This document shows positions 1 to 9,400 of a DNA stretch of 64,000 bases, in pieces (position 1 is the first letter of the stretch; the number at the start of each line of letters is the position of its first letter). This DNA is from Mactromeris polynyma (taxonomy: Eukaryota; Mollusca; Bivalvia; Venerida; Mactridae): assembly GCA_032209605.1 (NCBI GenBank), contig JASFXZ010000001.1, forward strand, positions 45,884,619 to 45,948,618. The letters are read 5' to 3'. The notes under the pieces were generated by a model that saw nothing but the letters and a program-made list of their open reading frames with translations, was not told where the DNA came from and ran no database searches. A program made the translations under genes and the position numbers.

Positions 1-11
1 CATAATGGAAT

Positions 12-1790
12 CTATATGTTGTATACCAGAATGTTGTTGGCACATTGATCATCATACTCAGTGAATCTACTGATGTAGAGTTTGTGTCCTTCATCATCTA
101 CACAGACAGCAAATGGACGTCTCACATCTTGTAACATAGTTCTAGTGTTGGTACCATCTCCTGATACTTGACACACTCTGATACCATCACCATCACAAAC
201 TATCAAACTTCCATCTCCTAAAAGTGCAAGTCCTGTATGATTTATGCAATCTGCAATCCTACCAGTGATCTCACCATTCCAGTTCAACATGATAACCTCT
301 TTAAGCTCTAGATCAGATACATAGATGAAGTTACTGTTAGCTTGAACGTATGCTGGCTGATTGAATACATCTTTACCAGTTGAATCTGTTGTCACTCTAG
401 TGATTACTCTACCTTTCATATCAAGTATCTCAACTTTCCCAGGGTACCAGTATGTTACAATAAGTTTATTTTGATAACAGCATATACCCTCACAACGACC
501 GTCTGTTTGTATTGTATGAGTCTTACTTAGCTTGTCTGATACTGATATGAACTGTATATGTTGTCTACCTGGTACCGTGACTGCAACTTGTGTACTTGTT
601 GTGGATGTGATATCCCAGGGTGTATCTTTATCCTCTGTACCAAGTGAGAGTTGGGATGTAGTAGATTTATTGTTAACATCAACAAGCTTGATGCATTTGT
701 TAAGGCTGTCAGTCAGGACAAGTCTGTCTGGAGGTAATATTGTCATACCCGAGATACCACATCTACTCCAATCTTGTGCTGTCTTGACACATATTTTACC
801 CAGACATGTTGGAGTGATGTCATCATATGCTGAAGTTGCTAGAAGGTTGAATTGTGAGGAAGAATCTGTCCTTGTTTGATGTTTTGAGCAAATTTCTCCC
901 ATCATTTTCTCTTTCTGAAGTACATCCTTTATTGCCTGGCTTGGGATGAACTTATACTCATCAATATTGTCTTCTGCTGATATTGAACTGATGCTTCCTT
1001 CATAATCCTGTAGTTGTTTCTGTGCTTGTTTAACTTCCATAAACAATCGATTTGCTTGTTTAGATGTATGAAGTTGTTTCATGTTGTCATACGCCACCTT
1101 TACCATCTTCTTGACATTGTCACATATTGTTTCTACTGTCTTCATTTGCTCATCATTTTGATATTGTAGAGCTTGTATTCTGGTTTCTATTTCTTTCTGT
1201 AGTTCATCAATTCTCTTGTTGATTTCTTGTCTGTACTTCTTGATTTCTAGTAATGCATTTTTCAATGAATCATTAGATTTGGTAGTATTCCTGGATGTTT
1301 CTGTTTTGATTGTTGCACATTTCTTCAGCAGTCTCTCCATATTGTCCATGGTGTCTTTGAAGTCTGGAATGTCTGTCATATTGTCAGAAATGTCTGGTAT
1401 GTAGTCAACATGACAAGGTTTGGTGTGCTCCAGTGCTACACATATACTGCACAGTAACAAATCATGATCATGACAGTAGAGCTTGATCATGTCTGTCCTA
1501 TGACGTGGACAGGGCTTAGTTAGGTCGTCAGTGGTACCAGCATGTACAGATGTATCGGTTAGGTGTTGCGTGGAAGGCATTGTATCTTTGTCTTGTAGTT
1601 TATGATGCCTGGAAGGTGTTGCCTTTCTATGATGTTTGTAACATGCATGGCACAGATGTTCCTGGCAATCTATGCAGTAACCATAGGCTGGTATTGTTGT
1701 ATCATCTCTGTGACATGGGAGACATACTAAACTATAATCCTCATCTGATCCCCGTGAAAATGAATCCATGTTTTTATAACGAGCTGCCAT
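12..1790 (-). CDS. TRIM-like protein: two B-boxes, coiled coil, propeller-like C-terminus (no RING)
   Basis: A single open frame of 592 residues with a stop (TAG) at 12-14. Near the N-terminus a first B-box-like zinc site has C23, C26, C39, C42, C47, C50 and H62/H63. A second, canonical B-box has C94-x2-H97-x8-C106-x2-H109-x4-C114-x2-C117-x4-H122-x4-H127. Residues about 145-270 are heptad-rich coiled coil. Residues about 325-592 have the spaced hydrophobic strands and Gly/Asp turns of an NHL/six-bladed propeller-like region. No RING finger precedes the B-boxes, so ubiquitin-ligase activity cannot be assumed; it may act as a scaffold or pair with RING-bearing TRIMs. Intronless coding exons of this architecture are numerous in bivalves and are often discussed as immune or stress genes. 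M1 (MAARYK) is chosen because a good splice acceptor sits just upstream; M8 is a possible alternative. It is transcribed leftward, away from the coiled-coil gene. Confidence 0.93.
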   Translation of the reverse strand: MAARYKNMDSFSRGSDEDYSLVCLPCHRDDTTIPAYGYCIDCQEHLCHACYKHHRKATPSRHHKLQDKDTMPSTQHLTDTSVHAGTTDDLTKPCPRHRTDMIKLYCHDHDLLLCSICVALEHTKPCHVDYIPDISDNMTDIPDFKDTMDNMERLLKKCATIKTETSRNTTKSNDSLKNALLEIKKYRQEINKRIDELQKEIETRIQALQYQNDEQMKTVETICDNVKKMVKVAYDNMKQLHTSKQANRLFMEVKQAQKQLQDYEGSISSISAEDNIDEYKFIPSQAIKDVLQKEKMMGEICSKHQTRTDSSSQFNLLATSAYDDITPTCLGKICVKTAQDWSRCGISGMTILPPDRLVLTDSLNKCIKLVDVNNKSTTSQLSLGTEDKDTPWDITSTTSTQVAVTVPGRQHIQFISVSDKLSKTHTIQTDGRCEGICCYQNKLIVTYWYPGKVEILDMKGRVITRVTTDSTGKDVFNQPAYVQANSNFIYVSDLELKEVIMLNWNGEITGRIADCINHTGLALLGDGSLIVCDGDGIRVCQVSGDGTNTRTMLQDVRRPFAVCVDDEGHKLYISRFTEYDDQCANNILVYNI

Positions 1791-1792
1791 TT

Positions 1793-1815
1793 CTGTAATA
1801 GAGAAGAGTTTAAGT
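1793..1815 (-). promoter_or_regulatory. Splice acceptor just upstream of the TRIM start codon
   Basis: On the minus strand a pyrimidine-rich run ending CTCTATTACAG stops two bases before the ATG. This is a textbook 3' splice site and suggests that the whole coding region is one exon preceded by a noncoding 5'UTR exon farther right. The upstream exon could not be identified. Confidence 0.55.
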
Positions 1816-2029
1816 TTCTAAGTTTATTGTGTACTTATTGACTTGCCTGTTGTAATTCTTATTTGCTCTCTTAATATAATGATTCATTTGGTGCTTCATA
1901 ATAGTTCCATAGACATCAAGAGTTCATTGCTGATGTTTATTGTATTTCTGTAGGGATGTAGGAATCTAATAGACCCATTATATATTATGCTTTTCTCAAA
2001 ATTAAGGGAGGAACATTGTTATGATCCTA

Positions 2030-2735
2030 TCATCCAAACTTATCTTGTAAGTATTTCTCCTAAACCACTTGGCCAACTTAAACCAAAGTTCGCAGAAATA
2101 ATCCTAACATGGTCCTCTTTCAAAATTGTTCAAAGAATTCCATTCCATGCAGGATTTTGGTTGCCATGGCACAAGAGAATAAAAACTTCAAAAATCTTTT
2201 TAAACACTACTGGGCAAATTTTAATATAATGTTACATAAATGTTCGTTGGGTGACCCTTTACAAAGATTGTTTTAATTATTTGGATTTGTCAAAAAACAT
2301 GGCTGCCAGGGGAAAGAGCCCCTTTTACTGTATGTAGTGAAATTTTCGAAATTCTTCTTTTCAAAAACTACTTGCCTAATTGTTATTAACTTCTTACAAA
2401 TGTTCCTTAGGTGACCAGACTACCTCTATCATTATTATTATAGTGGAAACATAACAAATCATCTTGTATTAAACTACTGATCCAATTGTGAAATAATTTC
2501 ATGCAAATGTTCCTTTGGTGACCCTCGACCAAGGTCATTCAGATTGTGAAACTCATTAAAAAAACATGGCTGCCAGTGTGGGTCATTTTCCTGATATTAT
2601 AATTATAGTGCTTGCTCTCGTCATGCTGGAAATCTAGCTTTTTTGCTAACTCTGTGAGAATCTTTGTCCTGTCTTAATATCAGATTTTTCAGGTGCCCAA
2701 GTGAGCGATTCAGGGCCATCTTTTCCGTGTTGCTT
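2030..2735 (+). repeat. Bivalve dispersed repeat with tandem core (type 1)
   Basis: Degenerate units of about 170-250 bp recur here. Shared phrases are AACATGGCTGCCAG (near 2297 and 2565) and AAATGTTC-TGGTGACC (near 2235, 2400 and 2507). The segment ends near 2694 with AAGTGAGCGATTCAGGGCC, closely related to the end of the 3225-3770 repeat. No coding potential was seen; the open frame at 1987-2229 lies inside repeat sequence. Family assignment is from general familiarity with bivalve genomes. Confidence 0.6.
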
Positions 2736-3224
2736 GACATTATGTACCCCACCCACTTATTATATATGTAGAAAGTGTCTAAATTTTCTTAAATCAAATA
2801 CAACAAATGTATATTGAATAAATGAGCTTACCTGGGTTAATCACACTGTGTGTTTTTGTTGTAACTGTGACTGATCTATTCATGTAGCAAATCATGTAAT
2901 GAGTTGTGTCGTTCAGATTGTGGAAGTTCCCATTTGCACCTCCCACTGCAATTTGTAGGTGTAAATATAATATCACCAAATTTCAATAAATGTACTTTGG
3001 ATAGAGGCTATCTAGTTTACCATGTGACATTTATCAATTCACTACTTTGACTTGCCATTCTTAGTCTACATTCAGTTTCATGTACTCATCTTGGTGACTG
3101 ACTGGGTTAGAACTGATTTTTATGCATTCCAAGGGAGTAGCATATAGCAGCAGCTTAATCTGTCTGTTCCTGTATTTGTGTGTGTGTGTGTGCTAGTCAG
3201 TCCTAGATTTGTGTCTGCGTTATA
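2736..3224. other. Noncoding stretch, short (TG)n run
   Basis: No exon with paired splice sites and no element termini were recognised. A short TG repeat lies near 3176-3192. Confidence 0.5.
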
Positions 3225-3770
3225 AGCTCACCAAGAAGTGCTCAAGGTGAGCTATTGGGATCTACTGTGTCCGTCGTCGTTGTCCGTTGTCAACAACTTA
3301 GGTTGTTAACACTCTAGAGGTGACAGTTTTTACCTGATCTACATGAAACTGCGTCATATTGGGTCAAAAACTAGGTCACTAGGTCAAATTATAGTTAAAC
3401 CTTGTTAACATTCCAGAGGTCACAGTTTTGAGTTGATTTATGTGAGACCTGGTCACAATGTTTGTCTCAATTAAATCTAGACCAAATTCGAAACTGGGTT
3501 ATCTGGGGTCAAAAACTAGGTCACTAGGTCAAATGATTGAAAATCCTTGCAAGATCTCTGGAGGCTGCATTTTTTACAGGAACTACATAAAACTTGATCA
3601 GAATGTTTGCCTTAATAAAATGCAAGTCCAGTGTGGGACTGGGTCATTTTGGGTCAAAAAGTAGGTCATGAGATAAAATCATTGAAAATCCTCTTGGACT
3701 CTCTTGAAGCCAACATGGCAATGTACTCAGGTGAGCGAAATAGGGCCACCATGGCCCTCTTGTTTCTCAA
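3225..3770 (+). repeat. Bivalve dispersed repeat with tandem core (type 2, GCTCACC...GGTGAGC)
   Basis: The left end is AGCTCACCAAGAAGTGCTC. The right end is CTCAGGTGAGCGAAATAGGG followed by a hairpin, GGGCCACCATGGCCC, and TCTTGTTT. Between them, three degenerate units of about 120-150 bp carry GGGTCAAAAACTAGGTCACT (near 3360 and 3510) and GAGGTCACAGTTTT variants. The 3' hairpin next to the end recalls Helitron-like termini, but no CTRR end is present, so the class is left open. Confidence 0.65.
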
Positions 3771-4389
3771 CAAATGACCGTAATGCAATGAAACTACGGG
3801 GCTATGCGCAGATTGTTTGCCTTTTCGGGGTTAATGATTTTACACATAATTGTGGCCCTTTCCTCATGATCATACTTCAGGAAACATCCAGCGGTTCTAC
3901 CGATATTCTTCTTTTAATATTAGATGTTCATATACTTGTTGTTAGCAGTAGTAATTGTATTTTATATGCATTAGCAATATTTTCAAGCAAAAGTTAACAT
4001 AGTAGGCACTTGCGTAGTTATTATGATACCGGTATATTCCTACTATTATTTTTAGTAGTCATGTTAACCCATTTTGCCATGAATGTAAAATTGTTTGTTA
4101 AAAGAATGTTTAGAAAATCAAATTACATTGATGGTTTTTGATCAATTGTGTGACTCTATTAATAAATTATTCTAACATTTATTGCAAATAAAAATGAAAA
4201 TAGATTGAGTTTATAGTTTACCGTTATAAACAAGTAGGAGAATATTGTTTTTGTGTTGAAAATTAGTAAGGTTTCTTTTTTTTTAGTTTCTAATTTGTTA
4301 ATTGAATTTACATTGAAACCTTGTTGTCGTGAGTGATAGGGACAAGTACTGGTAAAAATGCTCGAGATAACGATGTGCTTGTCATAATG
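3771..4389. other. Noncoding AT-rich stretch
   Basis: Nothing recognisable: no exon with both splice sites in frame, no termini, no tandem array. Confidence 0.5.
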
Positions 4390-4617
4390 ATAGACCACAA
4401 GCATTTGTCGTATAAAGGTCCCCCAAAGCCCCCACTACAACCCACCAACACGAAAATCTGACGTTAAATAAAAAAAATGTTTCCACTATATGTATATGAT
4501 AATATTATCACATACATGTAGTGTAAAAAACATTTTTTTTAACTTCAGATTTTCATGTTGGTGGGTTGTAGTGGGGGCTTTGGGGGACCTTTATACGATG
4601 AATGCATGTGTGATAGA
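4390..4617. mobile_element. Long foldback (palindromic) miniature element
   Basis: An almost perfect inverted repeat with arms of about 85-100 nt. TCGTATAAAGGTCCCCCAAA starts at 4408, and its reverse complement ends at 4598. The arms continue outward with lower identity to about 4390 and 4617, and meet around an AT-rich loop near 4485-4530. It has no coding capacity. Target duplication is not clear because the inverted homology runs into the flanks. Confidence 0.8.
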
Positions 4618-5172
4618 GGATGTTAACTGCAGCTTGTTATAAGTATTATCGCATTAATGATACGAACATGATCTGGCCCAGTTTCTGCTTCGGTTTTCAA
4701 TTAAAGTTAAATACATGACAAAATGCGCTTACATGATATTTTGACCCAACAGCAATTTATAAATATCCTTTGAATTATCAGATGTGTTGATTTATGATAA
4801 TGTAAAGATAAATAATGAAGTGAGTGTCTGTGTTTATTTCATATTCTAAATTATGAACTTTTATTTCGATAATGTAATATTATCTCACAACATGAAACAT
4901 ACTTTGAATAACCTAATACATGTATATTTACTTTGCTATCAATCACAAACATTTATAACTTGTAGTTATTCTGTTTCATTATATTTTTTTTTTCATGATA
5001 AATGGCCTCCGGCCCAATCATTTGTACATCAAAGCATATATCATTACAACAGGTATAACAGGTCTGACAGTTTCAAAATCATGTATGACAACATTAAATA
5101 CATACACTAATATACATCAGTATAAAATGTTACTTTGCTATGCATTAACTAGTACATATATTATGTATTTTA
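4618..5172. other. Noncoding AT-rich stretch
   Basis: No gene or element boundary was recognised. Short open frames here lack splice context and have AT-driven composition. Confidence 0.5.
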
Positions 5173-5499
5173 TCATGAACTTATACAATATTCCTTAGAG
5201 ATATAATCATTTCGCAAGTTAAAAGAATGGTATACAAATGAAGCTGTATTTTGGATAATCAATTCATTTTGACATGACATTAGATTGTAAAATGTTTGAA
5301 AAGTTGGGTGTTCGTAATATAGGCTAGGTATATATTTAACTCTTAAACTTGAGTACAATGGGCATACAAGTAAAAAATGAAATTCGTCTTCAACAATACA
5401 CTCACAATATGGGCAATATCTATATTCTCTATCAATTTTAAAATGCCTTCCCTTTTTAATCATAAGGGTATGACATGAACTTCTCAATCTTGCAAACAT
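5173..5499 (-). pseudogene. C-terminal fragment of a non-LTR retrotransposon reverse transcriptase
   Basis: A 108-residue open frame carries the zf-RVT-like signature found after the RT domain of non-LTR elements: ARLRSSCHTL, then a CPYC pair, then HFLLVCPLY, with aromatic/charged sequence after it. Only this tail survives; the catalytic YxDD region is absent. The upstream (right) edge stops three bases before the MITE beginning at 5503, so that insertion probably broke the copy. The retained open frame suggests a fairly recent insertion or chance. It belongs to a mobile element, not a host gene. Confidence 0.75.
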
Positions 5500-5502
5500 A
5501 TA

Positions 5503-6108
5503 TACAGTATAACCTGTGTTAAGTGGTCAGTTAATGGAACAGGCCAAACTGGCTGCTCAAGACAGGTGACCACTTTATGCAGGTGTTGGTCAAATGTTTG
5601 GTTGTGAAGAATTGTCCACAAATAAATCGTGCCAATGTTAATAATCTAGGTTTTGGATGGTGGTTCTTGCATAATATGCCATCATCATAATTACATGATT
5701 GACTTTGTAATTCATATGATATTGAGTAGCGTGAGTAACAATTTATTGGTAGCTGCTTCTTTTTGTTGTTCAGAAGATTTTAATCATCATTATGTTGTCA
5801 TCATCATTAAAGAAGTAACAATTGTAAATAAAAGACAAACGCAAAATAATGCACACGCTAAACAACGTTGAACAAAGAAACTAGGTTGGTTGATTTAGTT
5901 CGTTTAAATAATTTGAGACAACAAACTTATCAACACCATTAAAAACATTGATTGGTTAGTTGAACAAGTGTTTGCAAAGAACTTTTCAAGAGTTTCCTTG
6001 GCATGTTATTGTTACCCCCTTTACAGCCTTCACCAAGGCTTCAAAACCTCCTTGACATAAACAGGGTGCTCATCATAATGCTACTCAAGATAACATGGTT
6101 TTACTGTA
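5503..6108. mobile_element. MITE with TACAGTAWAACC termini
   Basis: The left end is TACAGTATAACCTGTGTTAA (5503) and the right end is AACATGGTTTTACTGTA (to 6108). They are inverted over about 17-20 nt with some mismatches. TA at both edges fits a Tc1/mariner-type TA target. A shorter relative lies at 10864-11124. There is no transposase; the 5653-5871 open frame lies inside and is not supported. Confidence 0.65.
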
Positions 6109-6204
6109 TTGAGAATTTTCAATTATTATAACAGAGAAGAAATTGATTAATCTGTCTCACAGTATACACTTGTATAAAATTCTAGATTTGATTGGCTTAC
6201 AAAA

Positions 6205-6282
6205 TCGAGGGCTCAACGCAACACTTTAGTAATTCCTATATAAATTAATAGGAGTAATGACATTGTTGCGTTGAGCCCTCGA
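6205..6282. mobile_element. 78-bp palindromic mini-element (TCGAGGG family)
   Basis: TCGAGGGCTCAACGCAACA at 6205 is mirrored at 6264-6282. The centre is AATTCCTAT...ATAGGAGT, so nearly the whole element folds into one hairpin. It shares termini and centre with the insert at 54201-54271. Confidence 0.75.
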
Positions 6283-6466
6283 AATGCTATACATGATACT
6301 AATGCGTGCATTGTCATTGCTACATATATATATACATGTATTTCCTTCAAAAGATATATGGTAATTCCATTAATACTTGCTTGTGTCCACATTTTATGGT
6401 AGTAAATGTATGAAAATGTATTGGCTTTTAGAATAATTAACATTCACGAAATGTATTTTACTGTAG

Positions 6467-6498
6467 ATGTTCCTCCTGATTATGAAAAAGAGAGACAG
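6467..6498 (+). CDS. Coiled-coil gene, exon a (32 nt)
   Basis: Bounded by CTGTAG and GTGTTA. It begins with two bases finishing a codon, then reads VPPDYEKERQ, ending in phase 0. Reading from the ATG at its first bases would hit a stop in the next exon, so this is not the start exon; an upstream exon must supply the first base. Confidence 0.68.
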
Positions 6499-9400
6499 GT
6501 GTTATTTTCAGAAATATGTGAACTTCTAGTATAGTTATTAAAGTGTTGTCAACCATTTCTTGATATTTTTCTGTTTCGATTTCTTTCATTGTTTTGTCTT
6601 TGTCAGAGCTTTCCATCTGCCTTTTTCAAGTTTCTAGAGACATTTTAATCTATTTACATGTATTTGTAAAAATCTAATTGGTTTACCTGTATTGTATATT
6701 TGTTTCAAATGTTACCATCCTGTTTCCAGGGAGATTTACGACAACTAAGGCAAGATAAGTCCAAATCAGAGGACAAAGTGCAAGAACTTGAAATTGTAAG
6801 TAAATTTTGTCTAAGATAATGTACCTGTATTTTTATGAGCGTTGAATAAAAAGAACATTGAAATACAAAAAATGCGTGTTACCATTATTTTAGTACACAC
6901 AGTTTGATTTAATATAATTTAAGAAAGAAAAAATCTGAAGAACTTATCTTCACAATTGTGTACTAATATAGTGAGTCTTATTGATGTCTTGGTGGAGGTT
7001 GAATGGTCAACTCCACTGTAGAGGATCTAAGTTTGCACTTGGGACTCCTCTGTTGATCTTGGATAAGTTATTAACATCCTTATTTTACCATAATTTCAGG
7101 GGGAGGTCCTGACTCCTCCCCCCCCCCATCTTCTGGATCCCCGCATGTTAATCATTACGATTTGGTAATTTTCAGAAACTACATAAAGCCAATGATGATG
7201 TTAAAGAGATTGCCACTATGAAGCAAGAAGAAATTGATACATTGAAATCTACCTGTGATCGTCTGTCATCTGGTTCAACAAAGAAAGATACAGAATTACA
7301 AAACATGTCAGAAAAACTGCAGCAAGTTGATCTTCAGGTGAGATTTTGTTGTAATACAGAAAAAATAACAAAAGGGGGTAGACAATTGATAATAATTATA
7401 ATGATACATTTTTTGGGTAATTTTTTATTTTAAGACAGATGCTTAAAGATGTATCTGGCTCATCTGAACATAAAATGTTTGAATTGGCTTTATCCAGTAT
7501 AATTGTTACATTGGCTAAAACATCTCTTAATAAGAACCATTGCAATGTTAAACCGATTGAAAAAGTCTTTTTTTAACATATTACTAACAGTCAAAAACCT
7601 GTAAAATAGCCTGATTGTTAAAAACAGTTTTTCTTAATTTTATGATGTATAAAAACATCTTTCTTCAACAAATATGGATTTATTCATTATGAGTTCATTC
7701 TTTGTTAATGAATGTTTATTGATTTTTTAATTATAGGAAAAATATTTGTCATGTTTGGTTAGGTAAACAAATAAACAAAAAATGAGCGTAGTATTAATTA
7801 AATAAGCATATAAGGCTTATCTCACTTGAGGCCATCTATCAAACAACATAAACATCATACAAGTCATGTATATATACATTGTATAAAGAATACAAAAACT
7901 GCTGTTCATTTGATGAGATTGTGTTATATGTATAAAACATGTCCTTGTTTTAAAAACTGACATTGCATGAACAGCAATTCTATTGGACGTAATATTTCAG
8001 GCCTGCTTGGTTTGCTGTTTGTACACTGACCTGTCACACAGGATGCCCTTGTTCGATTCCTGAATGGGGCCGTTCCTGTCCTTCCATGACATTCGGCTTC
8101 CATTGTTTGTTCTCCACTTCTGATTCATGTGGAGAAGTTGTCAGCTGTTTGCGGACTGGCAAGATTGTACTGGTTGATAATTACTTCCAGGAAAACTGGT
8201 GCGGTCAACTGACCATCATATACAACTGAAAACTGTTGCACAAAACCGCATTAAACAGGATTTTAGAAATGAAAAATGATCAAACTGACGTTAGAGATTC
8301 TTTATTTCAGAACGAGAGATTGAAGGATGAATTGAGAGGTTTTAAAGATGAATGTGAAAATCTGTCAGATCAAGTTGAAGACATAAAAAAGTAAGTTCCT
8401 TGTTCAGTCTGTGGTGTATACCTGTGTGATATCTCTATGCAGATTCAATGGGTTCGAATTGCATATAAAGGGACAGAATTGTTCAAATATGGTTAATATA
8501 TCCAAGCCACCCGAGTTTGGGTTTAGATTTTTATGCTATGTTGGTAAATGTTCATGCCTAAGAACGATATGTCCGAGATTCCAGTAAGATCGGCCTTACA
8601 GGACCCAAGGAGCCTCTAGTATGAACTGAGTTACTTTTCAAATTCCCCAAGTTTTGTGGATGTGATTTTCCTGCTCTACTCTCTCGTTTTTGTTGTAAGA
8701 ATTTGGAGATAACAAAATTCATTTTGAAACACTTTCAGATTTTTTGTGTGAAAGAAAAACAACATTTGAGCGCTGCTACGGGATTAACAACCTCTTCTGT
8801 AAGTGACATCATGTCAAGGAAATGCAACATGTGATGTCACTATTTGCAAGCAGGAAACAATATTTACTCCATATGGTCACTTTGTTTTCATATTGCCATA
8901 TGGGGCAAATATTGCTTACTGTCAGTACATGGTGATGTCACATTTGACGTTTTCTGGAAATGACGTCACTTATAGAAGAGGTTTGAAATTGTACAGTTGC
9001 GCTCTTTTTAACATGAGGCACTTGTCAGGTTAATCAATTTGATCATGGTTTCCATGCCTGTCCACTTTAAAATGTATAGATCTATATGAAGGCCAGCCCA
9101 ACTTAGTTTCTTATCACCTATTCGATACATACAACTTGCAAATCACAAATTTCCATATTACGATATTTTCGTGCATTACAATAATTCAGTCTGCAAAATG
9201 TCTTATTTTGAATTAAGAAAGGTTGGCATGTTGCTGGGGGATGATGTTTTATGATTCTATTTATAGATTGAAGGACGAGAATCGTCGTCTGCATCAAGAG
9301 AAAGCGGAGAATGAACAAGTAATCAAGCTTCTTGAGACACAGAAGGATGTTTTATCTAAAAGTGTAAGGGATTCTCACGCTTACCTAGACTTGCTTAACA

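Noticed and set aside
6467..6469. ATG at the start of exon a as the start codon of the coiled-coil gene
   Set aside because: That frame meets a stop within exon b, while the frame shifted by two bases stays open through all later exons.
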